Shown here piece by piece: positions 1 through 9,390 of a DNA stretch of 64,000 nucleotides; position 1 is the stretch's first letter, and the number at the start of each line of letters is the position of its first letter. The notes beneath the pieces are model-generated. The model was not told where the DNA came from, ran no database searches, and saw nothing but the letters and a program-made list of their open reading frames with translations. Position numbers and translations under genes: made by a program. Origin of the DNA: Promethearchaeota archaeon. GTDB lineage: Archaea; Asgardarchaeota; Lokiarchaeia; Sigyniarchaeales; SOKP01. The stretch is from NCBI GenBank assembly GCA_029838195.1, contig JALGVJ010000042.1, positions 1-64,000 on the forward strand, in the 5' to 3' direction.

Positions 1-227
1 GAACAATTTAACATGATCTCGCTTCCTACCTCGTTTTCGGGGTGCCCTTCGGGGGACGCTATATAAGAGTTTCATCGCCGTCCTGTATTCTTTTGGAATG
101 TTCATCCGAAAAACTTGTATTTTAGGAGTAGAGAGGTAATCCGTGAGCTGCATTTGGATGACCGAGGGCTTTTTTTTATATTTTAAGATGAGCAACTGTT
201 TTCCTCGTGTTTTTAAGATCCTTAATC
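1..227 (-). CDS. possible partial gene running off the left edge, basic protein
   Basis: The minus strand is open for about 75 codons from the TGA near 228 to coordinate 1, where it runs out of the window. The likely start is the in-frame ATG giving MQLTDYLSTPK or the later one giving MNIPKEYRTAMK. The visible part ends in a very basic stretch with PRRAPRKRGRKRDH. The first 120 bases are clearly richer in G+C than the surrounding DNA. The pattern of a short helix followed by a GRxR-type basic patch loosely recalls the N-terminus of IS-type transposases, but this is a guess. The same bases can form a CCC-TTCG-GGG hairpin, so a non-coding RNA end is the alternative. Confidence 0.3.
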
Positions 228-525
228 ATGGGGCTCTTTTAAATGTTTTGGTACGATTCTGACCCTGAATTGACATTTTCCATTTAATAAAAATTTTCAT
301 TTATTTTTTTTTCAAATTTAAAAAAGCTAAGGTAGAGCAAGGATGGTACATGAGATTTTCAGCCCTTTAGAAACGTGATTTTCCGAGGGGGCGACGAAAT
401 CAGATGGGGTATAATTGAGGGTTTTGTCGGAATGAGATTTAAAAAACTTAAAAAACAAGCTATATTATAAACTTAAAAATACCCTCAACTATTGATTTAA
501 ATAATTAATAGAAAGGATTAGTTTT
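228..525. other. intergenic, nothing recognised
   Basis: A/T-rich DNA between the possible edge gene and the membrane protein that ends at 526. I see no convincing ORF, RNA or repeat in it. Confidence 0.5.
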
Positions 526-1095
526 TTATGCGGCACTTTGCTCATTCACTTTCGCAATTTTATTGCTCCAATTGATTCCACCAGCAGTTATGAATAGCCC
601 GAAGATCAAATAAAGGCTAGTTATAGCGTACAAAAACACCCAGAATGCTAGTAATATAAAGGAAGAATAATGTGAATCCCACACGATTTCTTTAAAAAGA
701 ATTGAACCACTGTCAAGAGGAATAGGGGTATTCGCAACAACAACGAGGTATTCTAAATGAGTAAATGAATTCACTAACACGAAAATTCCTAAAATAATGA
801 TGAATTTTGCCAGCACTAACGGTTTTATTTCTTTTTTGTGTTTTAGTCCAAAAAAGATAAGTCCGATTCCAAAATAGATGCAATTTAAGACTAAAATAAT
901 TATCCAACTGAGAGTTCGATAAAAGGATACGTTGCCACTATTAAAAAAAATGTCCCAAATCAAGATCTCTTCATTTTCGATTATAAAACTACTGCTCATT
1001 AATAAGAAAAAATCAAGGAACTCCAAAACAACTCCAATAAAGAAGCTGATATAGAAAAACGTGAGGTACTTAGATAATTCTTCTGAGGCCATCAT
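526..1095 (-). CDS. hypothetical four-helix membrane protein
   Basis: A hydrophobic protein of about 189 residues with four likely membrane helices (about residues 10-35, 60-85, 95-115 and 145-172) and a short charged C-terminal tail. The open frame extends to a GTG at 1107, but the double ATG at 1095/1092 (MMASEELSK) is the more natural start. I do not recognise the family. It is transcribed away from the TFB gene at 1488, so the two share the divergent region 1108-1475. Function unknown. Confidence 0.6.
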   Translation of the reverse strand: MMASEELSKYLTFFYISFFIGVVLEFLDFFLLMSSSFIIENEEILIWDIFFNSGNVSFYRTLSWIIILVLNCIYFGIGLIFFGLKHKKEIKPLVLAKFIIILGIFVLVNSFTHLEYLVVVANTPIPLDSGSILFKEIVWDSHYSSFILLAFWVFLYAITSLYLIFGLFITAGGINWSNKIAKVNEQSAA

Positions 1096-1107
1096 GACAA
1101 TTGACAC

Positions 1108-1475
1108 CTATTGATAATATATAATTTAACTCCTTTTCTTAAAAACTTTCATACTTGATGATTAAAAATTCCTAACTTAAATGGTAAATTAGGATTATTT
1201 GAAAAAGTGGAATCCATAAGAAATTAAACTGGTAAATGCATCGATATTTCAGAAATTACCATGGTCCATGAAATTACCTCATTTCTTCATCCGAAATTAG
1301 CGAAGAACGGAAAAACGTGAATTAGAATATTAAAATCAAAACAAGGGTCATTTCGCTGTAATTTCGTGAGGTCTTTCCGGAAAATCCTTTTTTAACCCAA
1401 ACAAAAAAAAATTTAAATAAATAATGGTTTTATTTTTAGGAATTTATTCAATTAATTTCATGGAATCATGTAAAT
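1108..1475. other. divergent intergenic region
   Basis: This holds the upstream regions of the membrane protein (minus) and the TFB paralogue (plus). A TATA-like element lies at 1408-1424. No further ORF or RNA is evident. Confidence 0.5.
1408..1424 (+). promoter_or_regulatory. TATA-like element of TFB gene
   Basis: An A-run followed by TTTAAATAAATAA lies about 65-80 bases upstream of the coding start. It matches the general shape of an archaeal TATA box preceded by a purine-rich BRE. Position and sequence are the only evidence. Confidence 0.45.
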
Positions 1476-1487
1476 TTGAGGGATCCA

Positions 1488-2489
1488 TTGAGAAAATCAA
1501 ATTCGAAAGAAAGAAGGGATGTTGAATGTCAACATTCTCATGTTAAATCGAAAGGGGGATATATTGTCTGTGAAGATTGTGGTCTTATTTTAAATGAAGA
1601 AGCCATTTTTAACGATACCCGGTATCCGACTGAAATTTATAAGGATTCTCAAATCGAATATGAAAAAGAAATTCAAAGGAAAAATTATCGGGCGATTCAA
1701 GATCCAAAAATCAAGGAAAAGTTTGAACGAATCAAAACCTTGAACACGTGGTACCGAGATCCCAGAACGGTGTTCATGGAACAAAAAAAAACGTTAGAAT
1801 TGTTGAAAAATTACTTCCCGGGATTAAAGATTGATTCGACCAAATTTCAAGAAATTAAAAAGCGATATCAACGATATTATCGAAAACATAAAAAAACCTA
1901 TCAAAACATGGTAATTATATTCTTAGCGATTGTTTGGATGGAGATTAAAGATACGACAAATATTCGACTGGAACATTTCATTAAAGCTTGTAATGAATTG
2001 GGCCATAAAATTAATAAAAGAATGTTAAGTAAAGCAATGACAAGAATTAGAAAAACGGAACAAAACGAAAGTACAGAAAGGCTAAAAAAAATGAAAAAAC
2101 AAGCTTTTAAAATCAAAGATACTTTAGAACATGAAATTAAATCAGAGATAAAAATTCTCTTTCAGCAAAATCTTAATAATGTCCCGTATAAAGAGGTAAA
2201 ACACGTGGTTGATGATGAACAAGAATTTGAACGATTGAAAATGGAAATGTCATTGGCCGTGGATAGAATTTTAAATTTAATCCCCTATGACTCCCTTAAA
2301 AACTTAAATTATAAAGCTTTCACGGCAGGACTTCTTTATTATGCGGGAAAAATCTTTAAAAAGGGAAAAACAAACCTCTTCACCCAACATCAAGTTCAAA
2401 AAGCGACCAATTTCTCAAGCACGACGATTAGAAAGAAATATCACTTCTTAGTCCGCATATTGGGAGAGCCGGAGAAGTTCATGCGGTAA
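1488..2489 (+). CDS. transcription initiation factor TFB-like protein (divergent)
   Basis: Archaeal TFB/TFIIB recruits RNA polymerase to TBP-bound promoters. The N-terminus has a variant zinc ribbon in which the first knuckle is CQHSH and the second is CEDCG (about residues 14-31). A B-reader-like linker with WYRDPRT follows, then two cyclin-like folds (about 95-200 and 245-333). The second contains the typical helix-turn-helix element STTIRKKY. Length (about 333 residues) fits the family. The frame opens at a TTG at 1476, but GAGGGA at 1478-1483 is ideally placed for the TTG at 1488, so I chose that start. It is much diverged from canonical TFB. Two other TFB-like genes lie at 49527 and 54349. 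Confidence 0.8.
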   Translation: MRKSNSKERRDVECQHSHVKSKGGYIVCEDCGLILNEEAIFNDTRYPTEIYKDSQIEYEKEIQRKNYRAIQDPKIKEKFERIKTLNTWYRDPRTVFMEQKKTLELLKNYFPGLKIDSTKFQEIKKRYQRYYRKHKKTYQNMVIIFLAIVWMEIKDTTNIRLEHFIKACNELGHKINKRMLSKAMTRIRKTEQNESTERLKKMKKQAFKIKDTLEHEIKSEIKILFQQNLNNVPYKEVKHVVDDEQEFERLKMEMSLAVDRILNLIPYDSLKNLNYKAFTAGLLYYAGKIFKKGKTNLFTQHQVQKATNFSSTTIRKKYHFLVRILGEPEKFMR

Positions 2490-2619
2490 CCGTCATTTTC
2501 ATTTATCCTATAAATGAAATTAAAAAGGCTTTTATTATCATAATCTATTAATAATATAATTAAATTCATGAAAATTACCATGAATTCATGAAATTAAATA
2601 ATCAATAGCCTCGAAAATC

Positions 2620-3546
2620 ATGAATGAAAATCAATCTGTAGTGGAACTTTCCAAGTTTAAATCATTTCTTAAAAAATATGGAGCTATCATTTTCATTTCG
2701 ACCATTATTGCTATATTTATTTTTCTCGCGGTGAGCGGGATTAATTTTGGTCAGTGGCTTGCGAATTTAGTCATGAATTATTATAATACGTATGGGGATA
2801 TAGGGATCTATATTGGAGTGTTTTTAATTTCTATTTTTGGCAACTTTACCATAATTTTTCCGGTACCCTATACCATTGCGTTAATAGTAATATCTGCCGT
2901 AGTACCTGGCGTAAATCCCGTTTTTCTAGGCATAGTGGGGGGTTTAGGTGCAAGTATTGGCGAAGTAAGTGCATGGCTAATTGGTAGGGGCTCAAAAGAA
3001 ATGATTGGCGATTCGAAATCAATAGAACGCATGAAAAAATATGTAGATGCGGGTTGGGCTCCTTTATTCATTATATTTTTCGCTGCAACTCCCCTTCCTG
3101 ATGATGCTTTTCTCATTGTATTAGGAATCGCTCAATACAGTCTCATTAAGGCACTGGTATATTGTTTCATTGGAAAGTTCATTTTATGTTTTTTATGTAG
3201 TGCCCTTCCCATTTGGTTTGCTAATACTCCAATTGGAGATTTTCTTTTTGGACTCTTTGGAATTAATTTAGAAGCCGCTCGTACGGGCGTCATTCCACCA
3301 AGCACGACAGCAGAATTAATCCAAAGTTCAGTAATATGGTCAGCAACGATCATAATCATGTTTCTCCTCGTGTACGTAGATTGGGGAACGGTAATTAGAA
3401 AAATAAAGAAACCACGAAACAATAGAGATGTTAAATTTATTGAGAAATCGGGAAACCATGAATATTTATTCGTATGTTTTAAAAGGTATTTAGACAAATT
3501 TTTATTATTCATTCATGGATTAAATAGCCATGACACCTTTTCTTGA
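2620..3546 (+). CDS. DedA/VTT-family membrane protein
   Basis: A 308-residue polytopic protein with the VTT (SNARE-associated Golgi, DedA) domain. After a helix near residues 20-40 there is a glycine-rich re-entrant segment (GGLGASIGEVSAWLIGRG, about 107-124) and the second hallmark region with PLPDDAFLIVLGIAQYS (about 152-168). Further membrane helices follow near 175-200 and 235-255, then a basic cytoplasmic tail. Family members are linked to lipid scrambling and membrane homeostasis; the substrate here is unknown. It stands alone between the TFB gene and the P-type ATPase, both on the same strand but with gaps over 100 bases. Confidence 0.8.
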   Translation: MNENQSVVELSKFKSFLKKYGAIIFISTIIAIFIFLAVSGINFGQWLANLVMNYYNTYGDIGIYIGVFLISIFGNFTIIFPVPYTIALIVISAVVPGVNPVFLGIVGGLGASIGEVSAWLIGRGSKEMIGDSKSIERMKKYVDAGWAPLFIIFFAATPLPDDAFLIVLGIAQYSLIKALVYCFIGKFILCFLCSALPIWFANTPIGDFLFGLFGINLEAARTGVIPPSTTAELIQSSVIWSATIIIMFLLVYVDWGTVIRKIKKPRNNRDVKFIEKSGNHEYLFVCFKRYLDKFLLFIHGLNSHDTFS

Positions 3547-3799
3547 TATTTTACTCGAATTGGGATGGAATGATCCATGATTTCCTATTCTCTTTATCTT
3601 TTTTTATTAAAATTAACATGAATTTTATAGGAATGAGAGCTGAATTAACAAGTTCATTATATCTTTTTAAAATTATTCAGAAGGAGATTCTATAAAATAA
3701 TTTCTCATGAAGAAAGTGATAAATTTTATTATACGATTTTTTCATGGTATAGTTATATAATTATTTTAAAATTTACAAAAATAGTATCGATTAAAAGAC

Positions 3800-6685
3800 A
3801 TGTCAATGAACTCCTATTATAAAGATAGTATCGATGATCTTGTTAAAAAACTTAATACTAATATCACTAAGGGCTTAACTTCTGAAGAGGCTGCAGCTAG
3901 ACTTGAGAAATACGGGCCAAATATTCTTCCTGAAGTCTCAAAAGGATTTATTAAGATATATTTGGCTCCTCTTTTTAATTGGCTCATTGTAATTTATTTG
4001 GCTTGTTCTTTAGTAATGTTTTTTGCAAGTTTTTTCGGGGAAGAGAGTAATTTATCGATGATTATTATAACTTTAGGAATTGTTGGAGTAAATTGTATCA
4101 TTGCTATTTTTCAACAATATAGGGCCACAAAAAAACTTGAAGCATTGAAAAAATTATCCGCGCCCACGGCTACTATTATAAGAGATGGAAAAAAACAAGA
4201 AGTTCCCACGGAAAACATCGTCATGGGAGACATTCTAGTTTTAAATCAAGGAGATAAAATTGCTGCAGATGCGAGAATTATTGAGGGCGCCAATTTAGAA
4301 ACAAATGAAGCATCTCTAACAGGCGAGAGCGAACCCGTAAAAAAATTCAACGATGGGAGGGCCATTTCAGTGGAAGGAGAACTTCCCATTTCGGAACGAA
4401 AGAACATGGTCTTTTATGGGACATTTATTACCATGGGAAGCGGAAAATCGATCGTAGTGAAAACGGGTGCAAATACAGAGATTGGAAAGATTTCAGTAGG
4501 ATTGGAACAAGCTGGAACAAGTGAAATACCCATAAGAAATAAGATGAATAATTTTGGCAAGTGGTTAGGACTCGTGATCGTGGCGTTATGGGTGGCAACT
4601 TTAATTCTTAAACTTATAACTGTAGGAGTATTAAACATCGTAGGAAGTTTAAATGCGGCCTTAGATTTAATGCCCATCAATTTACCTTTACTAGTAACCA
4701 TCATCCTTCTCACGGGGGTACTTGCAATGGCACGTTATGGAGTAATCGTTCGGAATATTGCTTCTGTGGACAGCTTGGGTCGTGTTAGCGTGGTATGTTC
4801 GGATAAAACGGGAACATTAACGAAGAATCAAATGTGCGTTCAGCACGTGTGGACTAATGGACACGTGTTTAAAGTAACGGGAAGTGGATATTCTCCCGAA
4901 GGCAGAATTATTAAAATAGATGATAAAAAAAATCCGGAATACATCACGCATATCGAAAATTTTCCTCAGTTGAAATTATTGTTGATTAGTGGATTTTTGA
5001 ACAACAATTCTGCCTTGGTAAAGAATACGATAAAAGCAGCAAATAGAAATATTGATACATGGGATGTCATTGGATCGCCTACCGAAGGGGCTTTAATGGT
5101 ATTGTTTCAAAAAGGTATGGGCGATTATCTTTTAGAAGATTTCGAACAAGTAAAAGAATTCCCATTTAGCTCTTCCTTGAAGCGGATGACGAAGATCTTC
5201 AGGCACGAGGAAAAATACTTTTCATTTACTAAAGGAGCGAGCGAAATATTAATTCCCCTTTGTTCAAAAATATTATATAAAGATGCGAGCATAGAATTCA
5301 ATGACAAGTTAAAAAACGAAGTGATGGAAAAAATTAATGAGTATGCTGGAAAAGGATATCGGGTTTTAAGTTTTTGTTATAAGGAATTCTACATGTTACC
5401 ATCCGATATAGATGAGTTAAGAGACCAATTTGAATCAGACATGACTTATTTAGGATTTGTCACCATCCTTGATCCCCCACGAGAAGGAGTGGAAAAATCG
5501 GTAGAACAATGTCATGAGGCAGGCATAGATGTAGTAATGATAACAGGAGATTCTCCAGCTACCGCAAAATCAATAGCCCAACAAATTTCAATCATCAATA
5601 GTGAAGATGAATTAGTGGTGGAAGGAAAAGATATAGAACAAGCTATTGCCCGACCAAATTTCGATAAGATTAAAGTATTTGCCCGTGTCTCTCCAGAACA
5701 TAAGGAAAAAATAATCAAGAAATATAAAGCGGAAAATAAAGTGGTGGCAATGACCGGAGATGGTGTTAATGACGCCTTAGCGTTAAATTTAGCCGATGCC
5801 GGCATGGCCATGGGGATTACGGGAACGGATATCGCCAAAGAAGCTTCTGACATGGTAATTTCAGACGATTCATTTAACTCTATAGTTAAAGGTATCCAAC
5901 AAGGTAGAGGAATCTTTACTAAAGTTCGAGCCGTGGTGTTTTTTTACATTTGTATTAATGTTTTCGAAGGACTCGTCGCTTTTATTTTAGCTGTAATTTT
6001 AGGTTATCCGTGGTGGCAAGATCCGGCTTCACCTTATTACATGCAGTGGATTTTTCTTTCCATCACGCTCCATATCTTTCCTGGGTTAATTTTAACGTTT
6101 GATACCATTTCAGATGATGTGATGAAAGAAAAGCCAAGAGATGAGGAGGAAATACTTTCAAAAAAAACAATTCTTCTCATGTGCTTATATGGTGGGCTTT
6201 TAGCAATTTCGATGATCATCACGTATTTCCTTGCTCTTACGGGTTCATATCCTGTAGTTCCCTCTAATCATGAATTAGGAATGTGGAATGAGGCGTACCT
6301 GTATACATCAGCAACCATGCATTTAACACCCACTGTCAAATTAAATGAAGCAAAAGCATTAACCATGCTTATGGTTACTCTTTATTTCTGTGAATCATTT
6401 CTAGTCCTTCAAATTAGACGCCCAAATAAATCCTTAATTGCAAGTATTAGAGAAGATAGCAATAAATTCATGTATTTTCTCTTGGGAATTCTATTCGTGG
6501 CCTTTATTTCCATCATGTACATACCCGGATTTCAAATCGGATTGGCTACTGTTACGGGATTAAATTTCATGTTCATGTATTTGACGGCGCTAGATTGGCT
6601 CGTGTGCTTCTTGATTTCACTCATTTGCATTGTTTCTTTCGAAGGAATTAAATATTATCTTAGAATGAAAAATATTGTTTTATAA
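3800..6685 (+). CDS. P-type cation-transporting ATPase (P2-like) with altered ion site
   Basis: A 961-residue ion pump in the cell membrane. Seen in order: cation-ATPase N-terminal domain (about 1-60), actuator domain with TGES (174-177), phosphorylation motif DKTGTLT with the acceptor Asp at about 335, nucleotide-binding domain with KGA, hinge motif TGDGVND (about 652-658), and C-terminal membrane helices. The M4 motif, usually PEGLP in Ca2+ and Na+/K+ pumps, reads PINLP (292-296). M5 keeps an Asn-Val-x-Glu, but M6 lacks the Asn/Asp pair expected in SERCA-like pumps. The catalytic cycle should work, but ion specificity cannot be read from the usual residues. Likely monocistronic; ATG at 3800 or 3806. 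Confidence 0.9.
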   Translation: MSMNSYYKDSIDDLVKKLNTNITKGLTSEEAAARLEKYGPNILPEVSKGFIKIYLAPLFNWLIVIYLACSLVMFFASFFGEESNLSMIIITLGIVGVNCIIAIFQQYRATKKLEALKKLSAPTATIIRDGKKQEVPTENIVMGDILVLNQGDKIAADARIIEGANLETNEASLTGESEPVKKFNDGRAISVEGELPISERKNMVFYGTFITMGSGKSIVVKTGANTEIGKISVGLEQAGTSEIPIRNKMNNFGKWLGLVIVALWVATLILKLITVGVLNIVGSLNAALDLMPINLPLLVTIILLTGVLAMARYGVIVRNIASVDSLGRVSVVCSDKTGTLTKNQMCVQHVWTNGHVFKVTGSGYSPEGRIIKIDDKKNPEYITHIENFPQLKLLLISGFLNNNSALVKNTIKAANRNIDTWDVIGSPTEGALMVLFQKGMGDYLLEDFEQVKEFPFSSSLKRMTKIFRHEEKYFSFTKGASEILIPLCSKILYKDASIEFNDKLKNEVMEKINEYAGKGYRVLSFCYKEFYMLPSDIDELRDQFESDMTYLGFVTILDPPREGVEKSVEQCHEAGIDVVMITGDSPATAKSIAQQISIINSEDELVVEGKDIEQAIARPNFDKIKVFARVSPEHKEKIIKKYKAENKVVAMTGDGVNDALALNLADAGMAMGITGTDIAKEASDMVISDDSFNSIVKGIQQGRGIFTKVRAVVFFYICINVFEGLVAFILAVILGYPWWQDPASPYYMQWIFLSITLHIFPGLILTFDTISDDVMKEKPRDEEEILSKKTILLMCLYGGLLAISMIITYFLALTGSYPVVPSNHELGMWNEAYLYTSATMHLTPTVKLNEAKALTMLMVTLYFCESFLVLQIRRPNKSLIASIREDSNKFMYFLLGILFVAFISIMYIPGFQIGLATVTGLNFMFMYLTALDWLVCFLISLICIVSFEGIKYYLRMKNIVL

Positions 6686-6686
6686 T

Positions 6687-6995
6687 ATCTTTTTATTATT
6701 TTTTTTATGGATTGCATTTTTTAAACTAATTTTCGACACGTTCATTTAAATTAGCATTTTCTTTAATACAATCATCGATTTTTCTTCTATGATTTACCGT
6801 GTTCGTGCCATGTACGTTGATTTTTTTCATGCAAGAAGCTTCTTTCTCATTCTTATAGAATTCACATTCTTTTTATATTGAAATTTGTACTATTTTTAGG
6901 AGTATTATAAAAATCCAAAATTTAGTTTGCAAGGGTTTACTTTTTTAAAGAAAAATTATTGTATTTTCATAAAAAAGTCTTAATAAAGTGATTCC
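6687..6995. other. intergenic with a weak minus-strand ORF
   Basis: The minus strand is open from 6872 down to the TAG at 6726-6728. It would encode about 48 residues with three cysteines, or 34 residues from the ATG at 6830 (MKKINVHGTNT). No ribosome site is clear. It may be a small gene, the remnant of one, or chance. Confidence 0.25.
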
Positions 6996-8318
6996 ATGAA
7001 TAAATATTTAGTGTCAATCGTAAAATATGAAAGACCTCATGAATCGGTAAGAAAAGCGGTAGAACTCTGTAAAGGATTAGACCACTTGCCGGAAAAAGCA
7101 AGAGTATTCATCAAACCTAATATCGTGTATTGGACTAAAGAATGTGATTTTCCTAAATGGGGCGTGTTGACTACCACCCGAGTTGTTGAAGATGTAATAG
7201 AGATTTTAAAAGAAAAAGAGATTGACGATATCACGATAGGAGAAGGTATTATTACAGAAGATCCAAAAGATAAAGAAACGCCTGCAGATGCTTTTGAAAA
7301 ATTAGGTTATAATAAACTTGCAGATAAATATGGCGTCAAAATATATAATACATTCGAACGACCCTTTGAAAAAATTAATTTAACGGATGACGTTACGGTA
7401 AAAATGAATGCAGACATGTTGCATTCTGATTTTCTCGTTGATCTTCCCGTTTTAAAAACTCATGCCCAATGTGTTGTTAGCTTGGGAATCAAAAATTTGA
7501 AAGGATTAATAAGCATACCTTCAAGAAAAAAGTTTCATAGCGCAGATCCCATTAAAAATCTTGATTATAATGTTGCTCAATTAGCTAATAAAATTCCTCC
7601 AAGTCTTACGGTTATTGATGGTATTTACACGCTTGAACGAGGGCCGGCCATGGATGGAAAAGCTCATCGAAGCAACATTTTAGTCGCTTCAGCAGATATT
7701 TTATCAGCCGATCTTGTAGGGGCAAATTTATTAGGGATTGATGCTTCCAGCGTGCCCCACTTGGTGCAAGCTGCTAAAGATCGAAATCGACCTACCGATT
7801 TATCGGACATCGAAATCGTAGGAGAGAAAATTGAAGATCTTGCGAGCCCTCATGAATGGGATTATATTTATTACGGAGAGAATGACATTCCCCTTGCTTA
7901 TCAGAGAGCAGGCATTACAGGAATCAGGTATCATAAATATGATAAGACCATGTGTACCTATTGCTCAGTCTTAAACGGATTATTATTAATGGCAATAAAG
8001 ACGGCTTGGAAAGGCGAGCCCTTTGATAATATTGAGGTGTTAACAGGTAAAGTAATGGAGCCCTCTCCCGGCATGAACAAAACGATTTTGGTTGGACAAT
8101 GTCAAGTAAATAAAAATAAAGAGCATCCCAATATTAAGGAATTAATCATGATTAAAGGGTGCCCTCCCAACAAGGAAGAAATAAGAGATGCTTTGAGAAA
8201 AGCGGGAATAAGAGTTCCGGGCTATTTTTTCAAGAATTTGGATAAAGGTCCAATGTTATTTATGCAACGATACCAAGGAAAACCGGAATTTGTTGAAGAA
8301 TTTTATACCGTACCTTAA
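6996..8318 (+). CDS. DUF362-domain protein
   Basis: A 440-residue soluble protein with the DUF362 signature. The start has VSIVKYERPHESVRKAVE, then KPNIVYW (about 42-48), a glycine/acid turn GEGIITEDP, the segment LPVLKTHAQCVVSLGIKNLKG (about 153-173) and a second half with VIDGIYTLERGPAM. DUF362 proteins are often associated with iron-sulfur or redox proteins, but no ferredoxin-type CxxCxxCxxxC cluster is present here. Only isolated cysteines occur, including a MCTYCSVLNG near 320. The biochemical role is unknown. It appears to be a single-gene unit. Confidence 0.75.
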   Translation: MNKYLVSIVKYERPHESVRKAVELCKGLDHLPEKARVFIKPNIVYWTKECDFPKWGVLTTTRVVEDVIEILKEKEIDDITIGEGIITEDPKDKETPADAFEKLGYNKLADKYGVKIYNTFERPFEKINLTDDVTVKMNADMLHSDFLVDLPVLKTHAQCVVSLGIKNLKGLISIPSRKKFHSADPIKNLDYNVAQLANKIPPSLTVIDGIYTLERGPAMDGKAHRSNILVASADILSADLVGANLLGIDASSVPHLVQAAKDRNRPTDLSDIEIVGEKIEDLASPHEWDYIYYGENDIPLAYQRAGITGIRYHKYDKTMCTYCSVLNGLLLMAIKTAWKGEPFDNIEVLTGKVMEPSPGMNKTILVGQCQVNKNKEHPNIKELIMIKGCPPNKEEIRDALRKAGIRVPGYFFKNLDKGPMLFMQRYQGKPEFVEEFYTVP

Positions 8319-8661
8319 AAAAAATTACAAATATTTCAATTTAATTCCCAGCATTTTTTTAAATTTTTTTATCCTTTGATTTTAAAAAAATCTTTATCGC
8401 TAATTTTTTTGCTTGAACAATCAATAAATGATGAATTTAAAAAATTTTCACATCATTTAAAAAATCTTTCGGATCTTTTAAATTTGAATTATAACATGTA
8501 AAGATTAATTTCATTCTTAAGTATTAAATAAATTAAAAAATATTCAAGCAAAATTATTGATAGAAATGTTTATAAAGGTAATTTTATTCACATACTTTAA
8601 GCAAAAATAAATAAGATAAGAATTCTTATTTAAATTATTCATTAAATTTAAAAAAGAGGGT
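8319..8661. other. intergenic region upstream of RHH regulator
   Basis: Very A/T-rich. The only structured element I see is a 14-bp perfect palindrome at 8616-8629 just upstream of the regulator gene. Confidence 0.5.
8616..8629. promoter_or_regulatory. 14-bp perfect palindrome, candidate operator
   Basis: ATAAGAATTCTTAT is a perfect palindrome lying 32 bases before the start of the ribbon-helix-helix gene. RHH regulators bind short palindromes and commonly repress their own promoter, so autoregulation is a reasonable inference. Low base complexity means chance cannot be excluded. Confidence 0.4.
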
Positions 8662-9081
8662 TTGATCATTAAGAATATTAGCATTAGTCTTCCGGATTTA
8701 TATATCGAATTATTGGATAAATTAGGTAAAGAAAGAAAGATTTCTCGTTCCTTTCTTTTGAGAATAGCAATTGAAGAAAGAATAAACGCCGATTTAGCTT
8801 TCAAAAAGACGATAAAAGACCTCTATCCCAACCTGAAAAAAGAAATGATAGAAAAGAGAATAAACGATTTTCACAGGTATTGCATAGCTTGTAACAAGAA
8901 ATTAAAAAATTCAAAGAATATTAAGGAAATAAGGGATGATAACATGATTGAGGTTCCTTTTTGTGCGGATTGTTATAAAATTCATGAAAACGATGCCATT
9001 GACAAGTTGCCAGAAGCTATTCGAGAAAAAATTCAAACGTATTTAAATGATTGTAAAGAATTAGGTTTCAAAAACCATTAA
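8662..9081 (+). CDS. ribbon-helix-helix regulator fused to a zinc knuckle
   Basis: A 139-residue protein. Residues 1-45 fit the ribbon-helix-helix DNA-binding fold: a beta strand (NISISLPDLYIELLDKL) and two helices with KISRSFLLRIAIEERI. After a lysine-rich helix, residues 74-108 carry CIAC and CADC, a probable four-cysteine zinc site. The C-terminus is helical. The start is TTG with GAGGG only a few bases upstream; the palindrome at 8616-8629 sits in front. Likely a transcription factor; the fused zinc knuckle could mediate dimerisation or metal sensing. Its targets are unknown. Confidence 0.75.
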   Translation: MIIKNISISLPDLYIELLDKLGKERKISRSFLLRIAIEERINADLAFKKTIKDLYPNLKKEMIEKRINDFHRYCIACNKKLKNSKNIKEIRDDNMIEVPFCADCYKIHENDAIDKLPEAIREKIQTYLNDCKELGFKNH

Positions 9082-9390
9082 TTTATTTATTCTTTTTTTT
9101 AACTAATTAATTGGTTTTATAAGGAAGGAGGAGGGGCATCATTTATTTAATAATAAGTCTCTATTAAATGATTAATGAATCCCCTTAATGGACTGGATTA
9201 AAAACTTTTTTAAAAACGATTTTAAATTTTTTCAATACTCGAGGAAATTTAAATGATAAATGTATTTTTCCATGTTCATTAGAAAATTAGGTTGAATTTT
9301 TTAGATTTAAAAAATTCTCTTTAATCCAAGAAATCTAAGAAAAAATATTTATTTAAAATAATAATATCATTTTAAAAAGGAAGTTTAATC
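9082..9390. other. intergenic region
   Basis: It contains a T8 run at 9093-9100 after the RHH gene and a GGAAGGAGGAGGGG purine run near 9122-9136. The purine run resembles a ribosome site but has no start codon behind it. Nothing else is recognised. Confidence 0.45.
9093..9100 (+). terminator. poly-T terminator of RHH gene
   Basis: A run of eight T about 12 bases after the stop codon. Archaeal polymerases terminate on such U-tracts without needing a hairpin. Confidence 0.4.

Noticed and set aside
20..60. rRNA or structured RNA end suggested by a CCC-TTCG-GGG hairpin
   Set aside because: No recognisable rRNA, SRP or RNase P consensus is visible and the minus strand stays open for coding.
1476..1487. 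TTG at 1476 as start of the TFB-like gene
   Set aside because: GAGGGA at 1478-1483 is correctly spaced for the TTG at 1488 and would lie inside the coding region otherwise.
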